64,000 nucleotides of DNA from Gaiellasilicea sp963705515 (GCA_963705515.1 CAVPJV010000009.1:906195-970194), one strand, 5' to 3'; positions 34,310-42,258 are shown, counted from the first letter of the stretch. The notes: a model not told the origin generated them from the letters alone. Made by a program: numbers and translations.

Positions 34310-34321
34310 GAACATATGTTC
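34310..34321. promoter_or_regulatory. LexA/SOS-box-like palindrome GAACATATGTTC
   Basis: A perfect 12-bp palindrome matching the GAAC-N4-GTTC core of the Gram-positive and actinobacterial LexA box. It abuts the -10 box TATCCT (34322-34327) of the radical SAM gene and lies in the 52-bp gap shared with the divergent MBL-CNNM gene. Confidence 0.65.
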
Positions 34322-34327
34322 TATCCT
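34322..34327 (+). promoter_or_regulatory. -10 box of leaderless promoter for the radical SAM gene
   Basis: TATCCT, 6 nt before the ATG at 34334 and directly next to the LexA-like palindrome. Confidence 0.5.
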
Positions 34328-34333
34328 GCCGGG

Positions 34334-35231
34334 ATGCGGGTCGAATACCGCGAGGAGGAGTGCCGGAGCGCGCTCAACCGGGTCAGGGGAATGCCGTTCG
34401 ACTGGTCGCTGAACCCCTACACGGGCTGCGTCCACCGCTGCACCTTCTGTTACGTCCGCGCCTTCGAGCGCCGCGCCGACCGGCCCTCGGACGACCGCTA
34501 CGGGCGCTCGATCAGGGTGAAGGTGAACGTCGCCGAGGTGCTGGCGACGGAGCTCGGCCGAGCGTCATGGGCGCGGGAGACGGTCACGATCGGCGCCGCC
34601 ACCGACCCGTACCAGCCGGCGGAGGGGCGCTACCGACTGACGCGGGCCTGCATCGAGGCGCTCAGCCGCGCCAACGACGCCGTTCATGATCATCACGCGC
34701 GGGCCGCTGATCGTCCGCGACGTCGACGTGCTCAGCGAGGCAGCGCGGCGCGCCGACGTCCACGTCACCTTCTCCGTGCCCACGCTCGACCACGAGGTCT
34801 GGCGGACGACCGAGCCGGGCACGGCGCCGCCGCGCCAGCGGCTGCGGGCGTTGACCGCGCTCGTCGACGCCGGGATCAAGGCGGGCGTCGGCATGGCGCC
34901 GATCCTGCCCGGGCTCTCCGACCGGCCCGAGCAGCTGGCCGAGGTCGTCAAGGCGGCGCGCGCCGCGGGCGCGACGGGAGTCTGGGCGAACATGCTCTAT
35001 CTCGCGCCCGGGACGAAGGAGCACTTCCTCGAGGCGCTCGCGCGCGACTGGCCGGAGCAGCTCGAGCGCTACGAGGACCTCTATGCCCGAGGGGCCTATC
35101 TCCCGCGCACGAAGGTCGACCCGGTGCGGCAGCAGGTGCGCGGCCTTGCTCGCACTCACGGCGTCCGCGACCGCCGGATAGCGCCGCCGGTGCCGCCGCC
35201 CGAGCCCGTCCAGTTGTCCCTGGGCGTCTGA
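34334..35231 (+). CDS. Radical SAM protein (SplB/Rv2578c-like), one frameshift
   Basis: A radical SAM protein of about 298 aa. The [4Fe-4S] motif CVHRCTFCYVRAF follows PFDWSLNPYTG, as in the spore-photoproduct-lyase-like COG1533 family; GAATDPYQPAEGRY and MIITRGPLIVRDVD are also diagnostic. The frame changes near 34675; deleting one G gives ANTPFMIITR and a continuous protein. A LexA-like box and leaderless promoter precede ATG 34334, suggesting DNA-damage induction, so a repair or damage-response role is plausible but not proven. The spore-photoproduct-lyase substrate domain is not recognisable. Confidence 0.82.
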
Positions 35232-35247
35232 AAGCCGACCCACGGCA

Positions 35248-35253
35248 TACACT
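35248..35253 (+). promoter_or_regulatory. -10 box of near-leaderless promoter for the response regulator
   Basis: TACACT, 9 nt before the ATG at 35263. Confidence 0.35.
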
Positions 35254-35262
35254 TCCCCGGCG

Positions 35263-35886
35263 ATGCCCGAAGAGATCACCTGCCTGATCGTCGACGACCA
35301 CGAGGTCGTCCGCGAAGGCCTCCGGCTCTCGCTCTCCCGCGCCCCACACGTGCGCGTGATCGGCGAGGCCTCGGACGGCGCCGGCGCGGTCGCGCTGGTC
35401 GAGCGCCGTCGGCCGCAGGTCGTGATCATGGACGTCCGCATGCCCGGCATGGACGGGCTCGAGGCGACGAAGCAGATCAGGGAGAAGGTGCCCGAGACGG
35501 CGGTGCTGATCTTCACCGCCTACAGCGAGCGCTCGCTGCTCGGCCGCGGGCTCGAGTCGGGGGCGAAGGGCTACATCCTCAAGGAGGCGCCGCACGCGAC
35601 GCTCCTGCGCGCGATCGAGAAGGTCGCGGGCGGTGAGAGCTTCGTCGACCCGGCGCTGATGCCGGCCTTCCTGACCGGCAAGGAGCAGAACGAGATGCTC
35701 ACCTCGCGCGAGCGCGAGATCCTGCAGCTGCTCGCGGACGGGATGTCCAACGCCGACGTCGCCGCCCGCCTCTTCATCAGCCAGGAAACGGTGAAGAGCC
35801 ACGTCCGCCACATCCTCGCGAAGCTCGAGGCCGATACACGGACGCACGCGGTCGCGATCGCCCTGCGCGACGCGATCATCGACTAG
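35263..35886 (+). CDS. NarL/FixJ-type two-component response regulator
   Basis: A 207-aa regulator. The receiver domain (residues 5-120) has the acidic pair in IVDDHE, phospho-acceptor Asp in VIMDVRMPGMDG, Thr in IFTAYS and Lys in GYILKEAP. The C-terminal LuxR helix-turn-helix is LTSREREILQLLADG then VAARLFISQETVKSHVRHILAKL. Complete and canonical. The histidine-kinase-like gene starts 6 nt downstream, so they form a cognate pair; the signal is unknown. Confidence 0.93.
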   Translation: MPEEITCLIVDDHEVVREGLRLSLSRAPHVRVIGEASDGAGAVALVERRRPQVVIMDVRMPGMDGLEATKQIREKVPETAVLIFTAYSERSLLGRGLESGAKGYILKEAPHATLLRAIEKVAGGESFVDPALMPAFLTGKEQNEMLTSREREILQLLADGMSNADVAARLFISQETVKSHVRHILAKLEADTRTHAVAIALRDAIID

Positions 35887-35892
35887 GCGCCG

Positions 35893-36564
35893 GTGTCAGA
35901 TCGCGTTCCCGACGACGAGCGCGAACGCCTCGTCGAGCGAATCATCACGGCGGAGCAGGACGAGCGACGTCGGCTCGCGCTCTTCCTCCACGACGGGCCA
36001 GTCCAGAACCTCGCCGGGATCGCGCTGATGCTGGACGCGGCCGTGCAGGCGATCGACGACGGGCGGCCGGAGGCGGCGCGCGGGATCATGTCCTCGGCGC
36101 TCGAGCGCCACCGCGAGACGATCCGCCAGCTGCGCGACCTCTCCTTCAACATCGAGCCGGTCGTGCTGCGCGACCAGGGCTTCGGCGCCGCCGTCGACGA
36201 GCTGGCGAACCAGCTCGGGATGGAGCACCGCGTGCAGATCGAGGTCGACGTCGCCTCGGCGGCACGGCTCGGCGAGAAGGAGCAGGTCGGGCTCTACCAG
36301 ATCGTCCGCGAGTCGCTGAACCAGGCAGTCCGGCGGGGGCCGCCCTCGAAGATCTCGGTCACGATCCAGGAGACGGCGGGCGGTCAGATCGAGACGATCG
36401 TCGCCGACAACGGCACAGGCGAGCGGCGCACGGCCGCTCTCGAGGCGATCGGCGAGCGTGCGTCGACCCTGAACGGCCGCTTCGAGGTCGAGCAGGGAGC
36501 GGACGGCGGCACGGCGATTCGCGTCGTCCTGCCGTCCTACGCCGGCCGTCCGACCAGCGACTAG
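35893..36564 (+). CDS. Short cytosolic HisKA_3-type sensor kinase
   Basis: A 223-aa protein with a NarX/DegS-type dimerisation helix containing the phospho-acceptor (LALFLHDGPVQNLAGIAL, His about residue 33) and an ATPase domain: weak N-box VRESLNQAVRRG, G1 IVADNGTGERRTAALE, G2 GGTAIRVVLP. There are no membrane spans and no sensor domain, so input must come from a partner protein or the cytoplasm. The N-box lacks the usual Asn-x-x-x-His-Ala context and the region is short, so catalytic strength is uncertain. Paired with the regulator upstream. Confidence 0.82.
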   Translation: MSDRVPDDERERLVERIITAEQDERRRLALFLHDGPVQNLAGIALMLDAAVQAIDDGRPEAARGIMSSALERHRETIRQLRDLSFNIEPVVLRDQGFGAAVDELANQLGMEHRVQIEVDVASAARLGEKEQVGLYQIVRESLNQAVRRGPPSKISVTIQETAGGQIETIVADNGTGERRTAALEAIGERASTLNGRFEVEQGADGGTAIRVVLPSYAGRPTSD

Positions 36565-36567
36565 AAT
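36562..36567 (+). promoter_or_regulatory. -10 box of leaderless promoter for the 67-aa gene
   Basis: TAGAAT, 8 nt before the ATG at 36576, overlapping the kinase stop codon. Confidence 0.4.
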
Positions 36568-36575
36568 CGCCGCCG

Positions 36576-36779
36576 ATGGAAAACGGCCACCACGCCCCCG
36601 GCGGGCATCTGCTCTTCGTCTGGTCGTCCAGCGGCTGGACGCTGCAGCAGCGCGAGGGCGACGTTCCCGCCGTCGGTTCGACCGTCGAGGCAAACGAGAC
36701 GCTGCTGCGAATCAGCAAGATCGGCCCCTCGCCGCTCCCCGGCGACCGCCGCCTCTGCGCGTACACGCAGCTCGCGTAG
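36576..36779 (+). CDS. Small hypothetical protein
   Basis: A 67-aa protein beginning MENGHHAPGGHLLFVWSSSG, with strands suggesting a small beta-barrel (LLFVWSSSGWTLQQREGD, then TLLRISKIGPSPLPGDRRLC). It is preceded by a TAGAAT box, and codon use is normal. No family recognised. Confidence 0.55.
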   Translation: MENGHHAPGGHLLFVWSSSGWTLQQREGDVPAVGSTVEANETLLRISKIGPSPLPGDRRLCAYTQLA

Positions 36780-36793
36780 CCGTCCCATTCGCC

Positions 36794-36820
36794 CATGTCC
36801 GGGGTCAGACCCCGGACATG
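36794..36820. repeat. REP-like palindrome, copy 1
   Basis: The 11-bp arms CATGTCCGGGG and CCCCGGACATG are separated by TCAGA. It lies in the convergent gap between the 67-aa gene and the FAD enzyme and shares GACCCCGGACATG with the second copy at 36903-36915. Confidence 0.7.
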
Positions 36821-36892
36821 TCCGCATCGGGCACGTTCCCGGCAGCCTTCTCCCTGCAAAGCGCACATTTCCGCGATGTCCGTTCAGGACGT

Positions 36893-36915
36893 GACGGGGT
36901 CTGACCCCGGACATG
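36893..36915. repeat. REP-like palindrome, copy 2 (partial)
   Basis: GACGGGGTCTGACCCCGGACATG, with the inner GGGGTC/GACCCC palindrome and the same right arm as copy 1. The pair sits 3' to both flanking genes, and the GC stems could act as a two-way transcription stop. Confidence 0.6.
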
Positions 36916-36931
36916 GCCGGTTCGGACGGCG

Positions 36932-38048
36932 TCAGGCGAGGGCGGTCTCGGCGGCCACGCGACCGTAGACGAGGGCCGCCGCGAGGCCGCTGCCGTAGCC
37001 GCCGGTGAAGATCCCGCCAGCATCGGCGCCTGCCGCAAGGAGATCGGGCACCGGCGAGCCGTCGCCGTCGAGCACACGCGCCCGATCGTCGACGCGAAGG
37101 CCGCCGATCGTGTGGGTCACCCCGGCGTAGACGCGCACGGCCAGGAACGGCGGCTCGGCGAGCTTCGGCGACGCCGGCAGCTCGAACGGCAGCTCCTCCG
37201 CGGGGCGCACGTCGCCGCCCGCGGCGCGCGCCGCGTCGACGAGGTCGGCCACAGTCCGCTCCCGCACCGAGCTGACGCAGCGCGCGTGCGTCGATCACGT
37301 ACCACGCCTTCCCGCCCGGGAACCGCTGGACGATGTCGCTCTCGTGCCAGGCAGCCTCACCGAGATCGCGTCCGTCGTCGTCGAGCACGAGCGCATGCCG
37401 TGCGTAGAGCTGCGACGCACGCACGTACTCGTCCTCTCCGACGGGACCTGGCAGCGCGCGCCCGTAGAACTGCTCCATCCCGGCGGTCTCGACTGCGCCG
37501 CGGCCGAGACCGTATGCCAGCCCCTCCCCGACACTCCATGGTGCCGCGCGCAGCAGCAGCCCGCGCTCCTCCGCCAGCCTCACGCCGAACCCGCCGGTCG
37601 CAAGCACCTGAGCCTCGCCGAACGGCTCCCGCAGCCGCACGTCGCCGGCAGCGCGCACGAGCACGTCCGTGAGCGAGCGCGTGTCGTAGCGCCGCCCCAC
37701 GGTCAGCGGATTACCCGTCTCGCGGCGCACCGGCTCGATCCCGAGACGCTCGAGCCAGTCGAGGGCGTCGTCCAGCTCCTCGACGAGCCGCGCCTGGAGC
37801 GCCGGGTCGCCGTCGGGACACTCCGCCCGGAAGTCGTCGAGCGTCCTGTGACGCCAGATCACGCCGCTCGAGAGCAGCATCGACCCGCCGGCGCGGTCTC
37901 CCTTCTCGAAGACGACGGGCGCCGCACCGAGCTCGCGGGCACGCGACGCGGCGACGAGGCCGGCCATGCCGGCGCCGGCGACGATCAGGTCAGGCTGAAT
38001 GACGGCTTGTGCTCGACGTACTCGAGCTTGACCCGGTCCGGGCCCCAC
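36932..38048 (-). CDS. FAD-dependent oxidoreductase (fumarate-reductase/ketosteroid-dehydrogenase type), one frameshift
   Basis: A flavoprotein of about 370 aa. FAD dinucleotide motif LIVAGAGMAGLVAASRARE, then FEKGDRAGGSMLLSSG as in fumarate-reductase/KstD-like enzymes. The C-terminal part has GGLRVDDRARVLDGDG and GADAGGIFTGGYGSGLAAALV, the usual FAD-closing motif. An extra G near 37274 shifts the frame between ALRQL and VRERTVAD. The start is unclear: only a GTG at 38048, inside the VOC gene, is available, so the true start may also be affected. It overlaps the VOC gene end and probably shares its transcript. Confidence 0.75.
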
Positions 38049-38623
38049 ACGAAGAGCGCGAGCGTGTTCGGCGCATCGACGAGATCGTCGATCTCGACAC
38101 CGAGCTCCTCCGCCTCGGCCTGGTGCTCCTCGACCGAGTCGACGAGCACGCCGAGGTGGTTGAGCAGCGGCCGCTCCGGCTCGCCGGGGTCTCCAGGGAT
38201 CAGCTCGAGATAGGCACCGCCCACCTCGAGGCTCCCGTCGCCCGTCGGCGCGAAGCCGAGCCGTTCCCAGCCACGCGTGGCCGCCACAGGGTCGCTCGCG
38301 CGGAGCGCGACGTGGTCGAGGTCGAGCTCGGAGTCGGTGTCCGCCTCGACGAGGACGATCTCGAGGCCCTCTCCCAGGTCGACCACCGGATCGCGGCCCT
38401 CGAGCGAGGTCACGCGCAGCCCGATCCGGGCCAGGGCGCCCTGCTCGCGTGGGCCCTCGGCGTCGAAGAGCGTCAGCTTGCCCCGTCTTGCGTCCGCGCC
38501 GAGCAGCGTGAACCGGTCGGTCTGCTCGATCACGCGCTGGCCGAGCCGCGCGAGCGCGACGGCGGTCATCCGCTCGCGGTCGGCGACCCAGAGCGCGACG
38601 TGATCGAGCGTCTGCAGCTTCAC
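37985..38623 (-). CDS. VOC-superfamily (glyoxalase/dioxygenase-like) protein
   Basis: A 212-aa protein with two vicinal-oxygen-chelate modules. Module 1 starts VKLQTLDHVALWVADRERM, module 2 starts LDLDHVALRASDPVAAT and ends GPDRVKLEYVE. Metal ligands His (DHVAL) and Glu (LEYVE) are present. The family includes glyoxalases, ring-cleaving dioxygenases and resistance proteins; which applies is unknown. GTG 38623 is 6 nt from a TATCCT box. The FAD enzyme follows with overlap. Confidence 0.82.
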   Translation of the reverse strand: MKLQTLDHVALWVADRERMTAVALARLGQRVIEQTDRFTLLGADARRGKLTLFDAEGPREQGALARIGLRVTSLEGRDPVVDLGEGLEIVLVEADTDSELDLDHVALRASDPVAATRGWERLGFAPTGDGSLEVGGAYLELIPGDPGEPERPLLNHLGVLVDSVEEHQAEAEELGVEIDDLVDAPNTLALFVWGPDRVKLEYVEHKPSFSLT

Positions 38624-38629
38624 TGTCCG

Positions 38630-38635
38630 AGGATA
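38630..38635 (-). promoter_or_regulatory. -10 box of leaderless promoter for the VOC gene
   Basis: TATCCT on the minus strand, 6 nt before the GTG at 38623. Confidence 0.45.
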
Positions 38636-38681
38636 GCCGCAGCGGCCAGGGCTACTTCGGCGATCGACCGCGCTGCAGGTG

Positions 38682-38993
38682 TTATGCCGAGTCGAGCGGG
38701 GGGTTCTGGACGTTGTGCTCGGTCGCGTAGGCGTCGACGAGCGGGTTGACCGCTTCCGGACCCTCGGAGTACGCGTAGTTGATCTTGACGAACGGCTCCC
38801 ACTTGTCCGGCAGCGCGTCCTCCGGGAAGATCGCCTCGACCGGGCATTCGGGCTCACAGGCGCCACAGTCGATGCACTCCTCCGGATCGATGATCAACAC
38901 CCGGTCGAACTCGTGGATGCAGTCGACCGGGCAGACGTCGACGCAGGAGCGATCTTTGATGTCGATGCAGGGCTCGGCGATGATGTACGTCAC
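38682..38993 (-). CDS. fdxA: 7Fe ferredoxin (FdxA type)
   Basis: A 103-aa low-potential electron carrier. The first cluster region CIDIKDRSCVDVCPVDC has the Cys-x7-Cys-x3-Cys pattern of a [3Fe-4S] site, and CIDCGACEPECP supplies the [4Fe-4S] site. A C-terminal extension of about 40 aa is as in actinobacterial FdxA. It serves as electron donor to cytochrome P450s or oxidoreductases; no obvious partner is adjacent. GTG 38993 is 7 nt from a TAGACT box. Confidence 0.92.
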   Translation of the reverse strand: MTYIIAEPCIDIKDRSCVDVCPVDCIHEFDRVLIIDPEECIDCGACEPECPVEAIFPEDALPDKWEPFVKINYAYSEGPEAVNPLVDAYATEHNVQNPPLDSA

Positions 38994-39000
38994 GGCGGCG

Positions 39001-39006
39001 AGTCTA
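39001..39006 (-). promoter_or_regulatory. -10 box of leaderless promoter for ferredoxin
   Basis: TAGACT on the minus strand, 7 nt before the GTG at 38993; box, spacer and start are identical to those of the M20 gene at the left edge. Confidence 0.5.
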
Positions 39007-39016
39007 GCGAGCTAGC

Positions 39017-39331
39017 TCAGACGGACGGCGCGGTCAGCTCGGCCACGATCTCGGGCACGCGCTCCGCGAGCGCCGACTTGACGATCACCTGGTCGAAACC
39101 CGCCGTGTGCGCGCGCTGGAGGCCCGACTTGTCCGTGTGGTTGGTGAAGCCCACGATCGGGATGTCCGGCCACGAGTCGACGACCTCCTCCGGCTCGACG
39201 CGCGCGATGTCGACGATGACGAGGTCGGGTGGGTCGACACTGTCGGTCGTGACCAGGTGGTGGCCGCGCAGAAGGGCCTCGAGCTTCCCTCTGAAGAAGA
39301 GATCGACCCCTGCGAGCAGGATGGTCGCCAC
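39017..39331 (-). CDS. Stand-alone degenerate receiver-domain protein
   Basis: A 104-aa single receiver-like domain. The phospho-acceptor-like Asp is in LVIVDIAR, a Thr in VGFTNHTD and a Lys in QVIVKSAL occupy the usual places, but the N-terminal acidic pair that binds magnesium is replaced by LAGVD. It may therefore be a phosphorylation-independent interaction module. No output domain. GTG 39331 follows a TAGATT box by 7 nt. Confidence 0.7.
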   Translation of the reverse strand: MATILLAGVDLFFRGKLEALLRGHHLVTTDSVDPPDLVIVDIARVEPEEVVDSWPDIPIVGFTNHTDKSGLQRAHTAGFDQVIVKSALAERVPEIVAELTAPSV

Positions 39332-39338
39332 AGACGCG

Positions 39339-39344
39339 AATCTA
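39339..39344 (-). promoter_or_regulatory. -10 box of leaderless promoter for the receiver-domain gene
   Basis: TAGATT on the minus strand, 7 nt before the GTG at 39331. Confidence 0.4.
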
Positions 39345-39364
39345 TCAGCGCCGCGGGACGTTTC

Positions 39365-40083
39365 CTACCCGGAGACACCGAGCGCCTCGAGGATGCGGTT
39401 CAGGTAGACGCGCAGGCGCCAGAACTCGCCGGCGAAGAGGAGTGCGCCGACCGCGACGAGGATCAGGCCGCTGACGAACTGGATCGCGACGTAGTGGTCG
39501 CGGACGCGGCGGAAGAGGCCCATGGCCGGCACGAACAGCGCCGCGGCGATCAGGAACGGCACCGCCAGCCCGAGCGCGTAGACGGCGAGCAGGAGCGAGC
39601 CCTGCCAGACCGTGTCGGAGTCGCCCGCGAGGACGAGGATCGAGCCGAGGACAGGCCCGATGCAGGGTGCGGCGCAGATGGCGAAGGCACCGCCGAGCAG
39701 GAAGCCGGAGCCGCGCCGGCGCGCGTCCTGGACGAGTCCGGCGCCGAGCAGCCGCTGCGGCCAGGGCAGCAGCCCCATGAACGCGAAGCCGAACACGATC
39801 AGGATGAAGCCGGCGATCTGCTCCATCAGGAACTGGTTCTTCGTGAACGAGAGCCCGATCGCGGCGGCGCCGGCGCCGAGGAGGACGAAGACGGTCACGA
39901 GCCCGGCGACGAACGGCAGGCTCGAGCGGACGACCCGGCGCGACGAGCCCGGCTCACCCAGCCGCTCGGCCTCGACGGACGAGACGGCGGAGAGGTAGCC
40001 CGGGACGAGCGGCAGCACGCACGGGGCGAGGAACGAGATGAATCCCGCGCCGAACGCGACGATGACCGTCGTACGCAGCTCAT
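39365..40083 (-). CDS. ccdA: CcdA/DsbD-family thiol-disulfide membrane transporter
   Basis: A membrane protein of about 239 aa with six spans that carries reducing equivalents across the membrane for cytochrome c maturation. Conserved redox motifs LAPCVLPLVPGYLS and CAAPCIGPVLGS each hold a Cys. The natural start is the ATG at 40083 overlapping the upstream stop, but it is one base out of frame with the body, so one base is probably missing near 40080; otherwise no ATG/GTG is close. Last gene of an L,D-transpeptidase, TlpA-like, CcmH, CcdA series. Confidence 0.85.
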
Positions 40084-40532
40084 GGCTCGTAGCGCGCGAG
40101 CTCGTCGTCGAGCCGGCGCTCGAGCGCGGGATCGAGCGGCTCTGCTTGGTCGGCCGGCTCGTCGCCGCCGCGGGCGTGGCTCCAGCGCCAGGCGAGCAGG
40201 CCGACGACGACAACGCCGAGCGCGAGGCCGGCGAGCGGCAGCAGCCACGCGACCAGCTCGAAGCCCTTCTTCGGGGGCTCGGCGAGCACGGCCGGGCCGA
40301 ACTGGTCGACGAGCGACGCCTTGATCTCGCTCTTCGTGTCGCCCACGGCGATCCGCTCGCGGATGAAGGCCTTCATCCGCAGCGCGATCGGCGCGTTCGA
40401 GGTGTCGAGCGTCGTCTCGCAGACGGGGCAGACGAGCTCGGACTCGAGCTCGGCTGCCGTCGGACGCTCCTCGCTTGCTCCCGCGGGCGCGGCGAGGACG
40501 AGCGCGATGAGCGCGAGGGCCGCCGCCCTCAC
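40080..40532 (-). CDS. CcmH-like haem-lyase redox protein
   Basis: A 150-aa protein with signal peptide (RAAALALIALVLAAPAGA), a CcmH/CycL domain with the redox pair in LVCPVCETTLDTSNAP followed by MKAFIRERIAVGDTKSEI, and a C-terminal membrane span (LLPLAGLALGVVVVGLLAW). CcmH reduces apocytochrome c haem-site cysteines before haem ligation. Start GTG 40532 overlaps the TlpA-like stop. Other ccm genes are not in the window. Confidence 0.88.
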   Translation of the reverse strand: MRAAALALIALVLAAPAGASEERPTAAELESELVCPVCETTLDTSNAPIALRMKAFIRERIAVGDTKSEIKASLVDQFGPAVLAEPPKKGFELVAWLLPLAGLALGVVVVGLLAWRWSHARGGDEPADQAEPLDPALERRLDDELARYEP

Positions 40533-41080
40533 GCCGGCGCGAGCGCGCGCTCGATGCCGGCGTCGAGGTCCGCCGCGTCCTCGACCGGGCCGGCGATCCG
40601 GTAGCGCACGTTGCCGGCCGCGTCGACGAAGTACGTCTCCGGGAAGCCGGTGACGCCGTAGCGCCCCACCGTGGAGCCCTTGCCGTCGTAGACGTTTGGG
40701 TAGGTGACGCCGTAGCGGGCCATGAAGTCCTTCGCGTCTCCGCGGAAGTCCTTCACGTCGACGCCGACGAAGACGACGTCCTTCCCCTGCCAGCGCTTCC
40801 AGCCCTGCTGCAGCAGCGGCGTCTCGTCCTTGCAGGGGCCGCACCAGGAGGCCCAGAAGTTGAGGACGACCGCTTTTCCGCGCAGCGACTCGAGCCCGAG
40901 GTCGCCCTTGCCGTCGAGGCGCTCGAGCGTGAACGCGGGTGCAGTGGGCGAGCCCCCCTTGTCGAGCTGCGAGGTGACGGCGCTCTCGTCCTGCGTCAGC
41001 TTCCAGGCGAGCAGCCCGAGCAGCCCCGCCACGATCGCAACGGCCGCGACCTGCCCTGCGAGGCGGAGACGTCCGGTCAT
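40529..41080 (-). CDS. Membrane-anchored thioredoxin (TlpA/ResA/CcmG-like)
   Basis: A 183-aa protein with an N-terminal anchor (LAGQVAAVAIVAGLLGLLAW) and an extracytoplasmic thioredoxin domain with active site WASWCGPCKDE and cis-Pro in GFPETYFV. It probably receives electrons from CcdA and reduces apocytochrome or CcmH. ATG 41080 overlaps the L,D-transpeptidase stop by 4 nt, so cytochrome maturation and wall cross-linking are co-expressed. Confidence 0.92.
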   Translation of the reverse strand: MTGRLRLAGQVAAVAIVAGLLGLLAWKLTQDESAVTSQLDKGGSPTAPAFTLERLDGKGDLGLESLRGKAVVLNFWASWCGPCKDETPLLQQGWKRWQGKDVVFVGVDVKDFRGDAKDFMARYGVTYPNVYDGKGSTVGRYGVTGFPETYFVDAAGNVRYRIAGPVEDAADLDAGIERALAPA

Positions 41081-42153
41081 CGGACGATGTAGACGGGCGT
41101 CCCGACGTCGACCTGGTTGAAGAGCCACTCGACCTCAGGGATCAGCATGCGGATGCAGCCGTGCGAGACGGAGTAGCCGATCGACGCGGGGTCGGGCGTG
41201 CCGTGGATGCCGACGGCTGGTGCCGAGATCCCCATCCAGCGCGTGCCGAGCGGGTTCCCCGGGCCGGGCGGGATGGGCTCGGCGTCCTGCGCCCAGTCGG
41301 ACTGCGGCGGGTACCACCACGGATTGCGCCACTTGACGACGATCTCGAACGCACCGAGCGGCGTCGGGTAGCGCGATTGTCCGGTCGCAACGCCGAACGT
41401 CCGGCGCAGCTTCATGCCCGCATAGAAGTTGAGCTTGTTGGAACCACGGTGAATCACGATCACGTCGCCGATCGACGCCCGCGTCTTCTGCGGTGTGAGC
41501 ACGTCGGTGCGCAGCGAAATCGGCTCGCGGTCGTGGGTCTTGAGGCTGTTGAAGACGGCGCGCACCGCGGTCGTCTGGCGGAGGCGGCGGCCGACCTGCT
41601 CCTTGGTCACGAACGGCTTGCCGTTCCGGAGCGACAACTCCGAGTCGACGGGCGTGCGGTCGAAGCGGCGCGCGATCCCGGCGATGAAGCGCTCGATCCG
41701 CGGCAGCGGCGCCGCGACCTTCAGCGGCACGTTCGCTCCCGGCCTGACGAGGCGGGCGCGCTTGACCGCGTCGCCGACGTAGGCGGAGGCGCCGAGCTGC
41801 TTCGGCGTCGCGCGAAGCGACACCTTCCCGAGCGTCAGCGTGACGGGTCTGGCGAAGAAGTCTCTGATCACGGCCGTCGCTGCGGCCGGCGAGAGACCCC
41901 CGACGAGGAGATCGCCGCCGACGGTGACACCTGCGGCGATCGTGGTCGGCCGCGGGACGGTCGGCGTCGGTGTCGTGGTCGTCGTGGTCGTCGTGGTCGT
42001 GGTCGTCGTCGGCGGGGGCGGCGCCGTCGTCGTCGTGCCGGTCGTCGTCCCCTCCTGCGCGTCCGCGGACGGCGTCCCGACGAGCAATCCGGCGGTGAGT
42101 ACGCCGGCGACGAGACACCCTGCCAGCAGGACAAATGAGAGTGAGCGCCTCAC
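41077..42153 (-). CDS. L,D-transpeptidase with Thr-rich linker
   Basis: A 358-aa exported YkuD-family enzyme. Signal peptide to about residue 32, then a Thr/Pro tract (about residues 35-68, including a run of 13 Thr), a peptidoglycan-binding_4-like domain (VTVGGDLLVGGLS) and the catalytic YkuD domain with HGTPDP and SHGCIRM (catalytic Cys). It forms 3-3 cross-links or attaches proteins to peptidoglycan. The Thr/Pro tract is probably an extended, possibly O-mannosylated wall spacer. GTG 42153 is 6 nt from a TACACT box. Confidence 0.9.
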   Translation of the reverse strand: MRRSLSFVLLAGCLVAGVLTAGLLVGTPSADAQEGTTTGTTTTAPPPPTTTTTTTTTTTTTPTPTVPRPTTIAAGVTVGGDLLVGGLSPAAATAVIRDFFARPVTLTLGKVSLRATPKQLGASAYVGDAVKRARLVRPGANVPLKVAAPLPRIERFIAGIARRFDRTPVDSELSLRNGKPFVTKEQVGRRLRQTTAVRAVFNSLKTHDREPISLRTDVLTPQKTRASIGDVIVIHRGSNKLNFYAGMKLRRTFGVATGQSRYPTPLGAFEIVVKWRNPWWYPPQSDWAQDAEPIPPGPGNPLGTRWMGISAPAVGIHGTPDPASIGYSVSHGCIRMLIPEVEWLFNQVDVGTPVYIVR

Positions 42154-42159
42154 GGCGCC

Positions 42160-42165
42160 AGTGTA
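42160..42165 (-). promoter_or_regulatory. -10 box of leaderless promoter for the L,D-transpeptidase operon
   Basis: TACACT on the minus strand, 6 nt before the GTG at 42153. Confidence 0.45.
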
Positions 42166-42189
42166 GCCACGCCCGAAAAGATCTTGCCC

Positions 42190-42258
42190 TTGCCGCGAAG
42201 CGGCGCTTCAGGGGTCTTCGCGCGGGATGGGATCCGCCTTCGCGGATCCGATCCCCTG
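42190..42258 (-). terminator. Stem-loops at the end of the GDPD gene
   Basis: Within the last codons, GGATCCGC and GCGGATCC pair around a 4-nt loop (near 42232-42251), followed downstream on the minus strand by GCCGC-GAA-GCGGC and a short T-rich AGATCTTTTC. Likely ends the SpoIIE-to-GDPD transcript before the transpeptidase promoter. Confidence 0.45.

Noticed and set aside
41940..42050. Microsatellite-like GTC/GTG tract as a mobile or phase-variable repeat
   Set aside because: It encodes the Thr/Pro spacer of the L,D-transpeptidase with mixed Thr codons (ACG, ACC), so coding selection explains it; slippage cannot be judged from one sequence.
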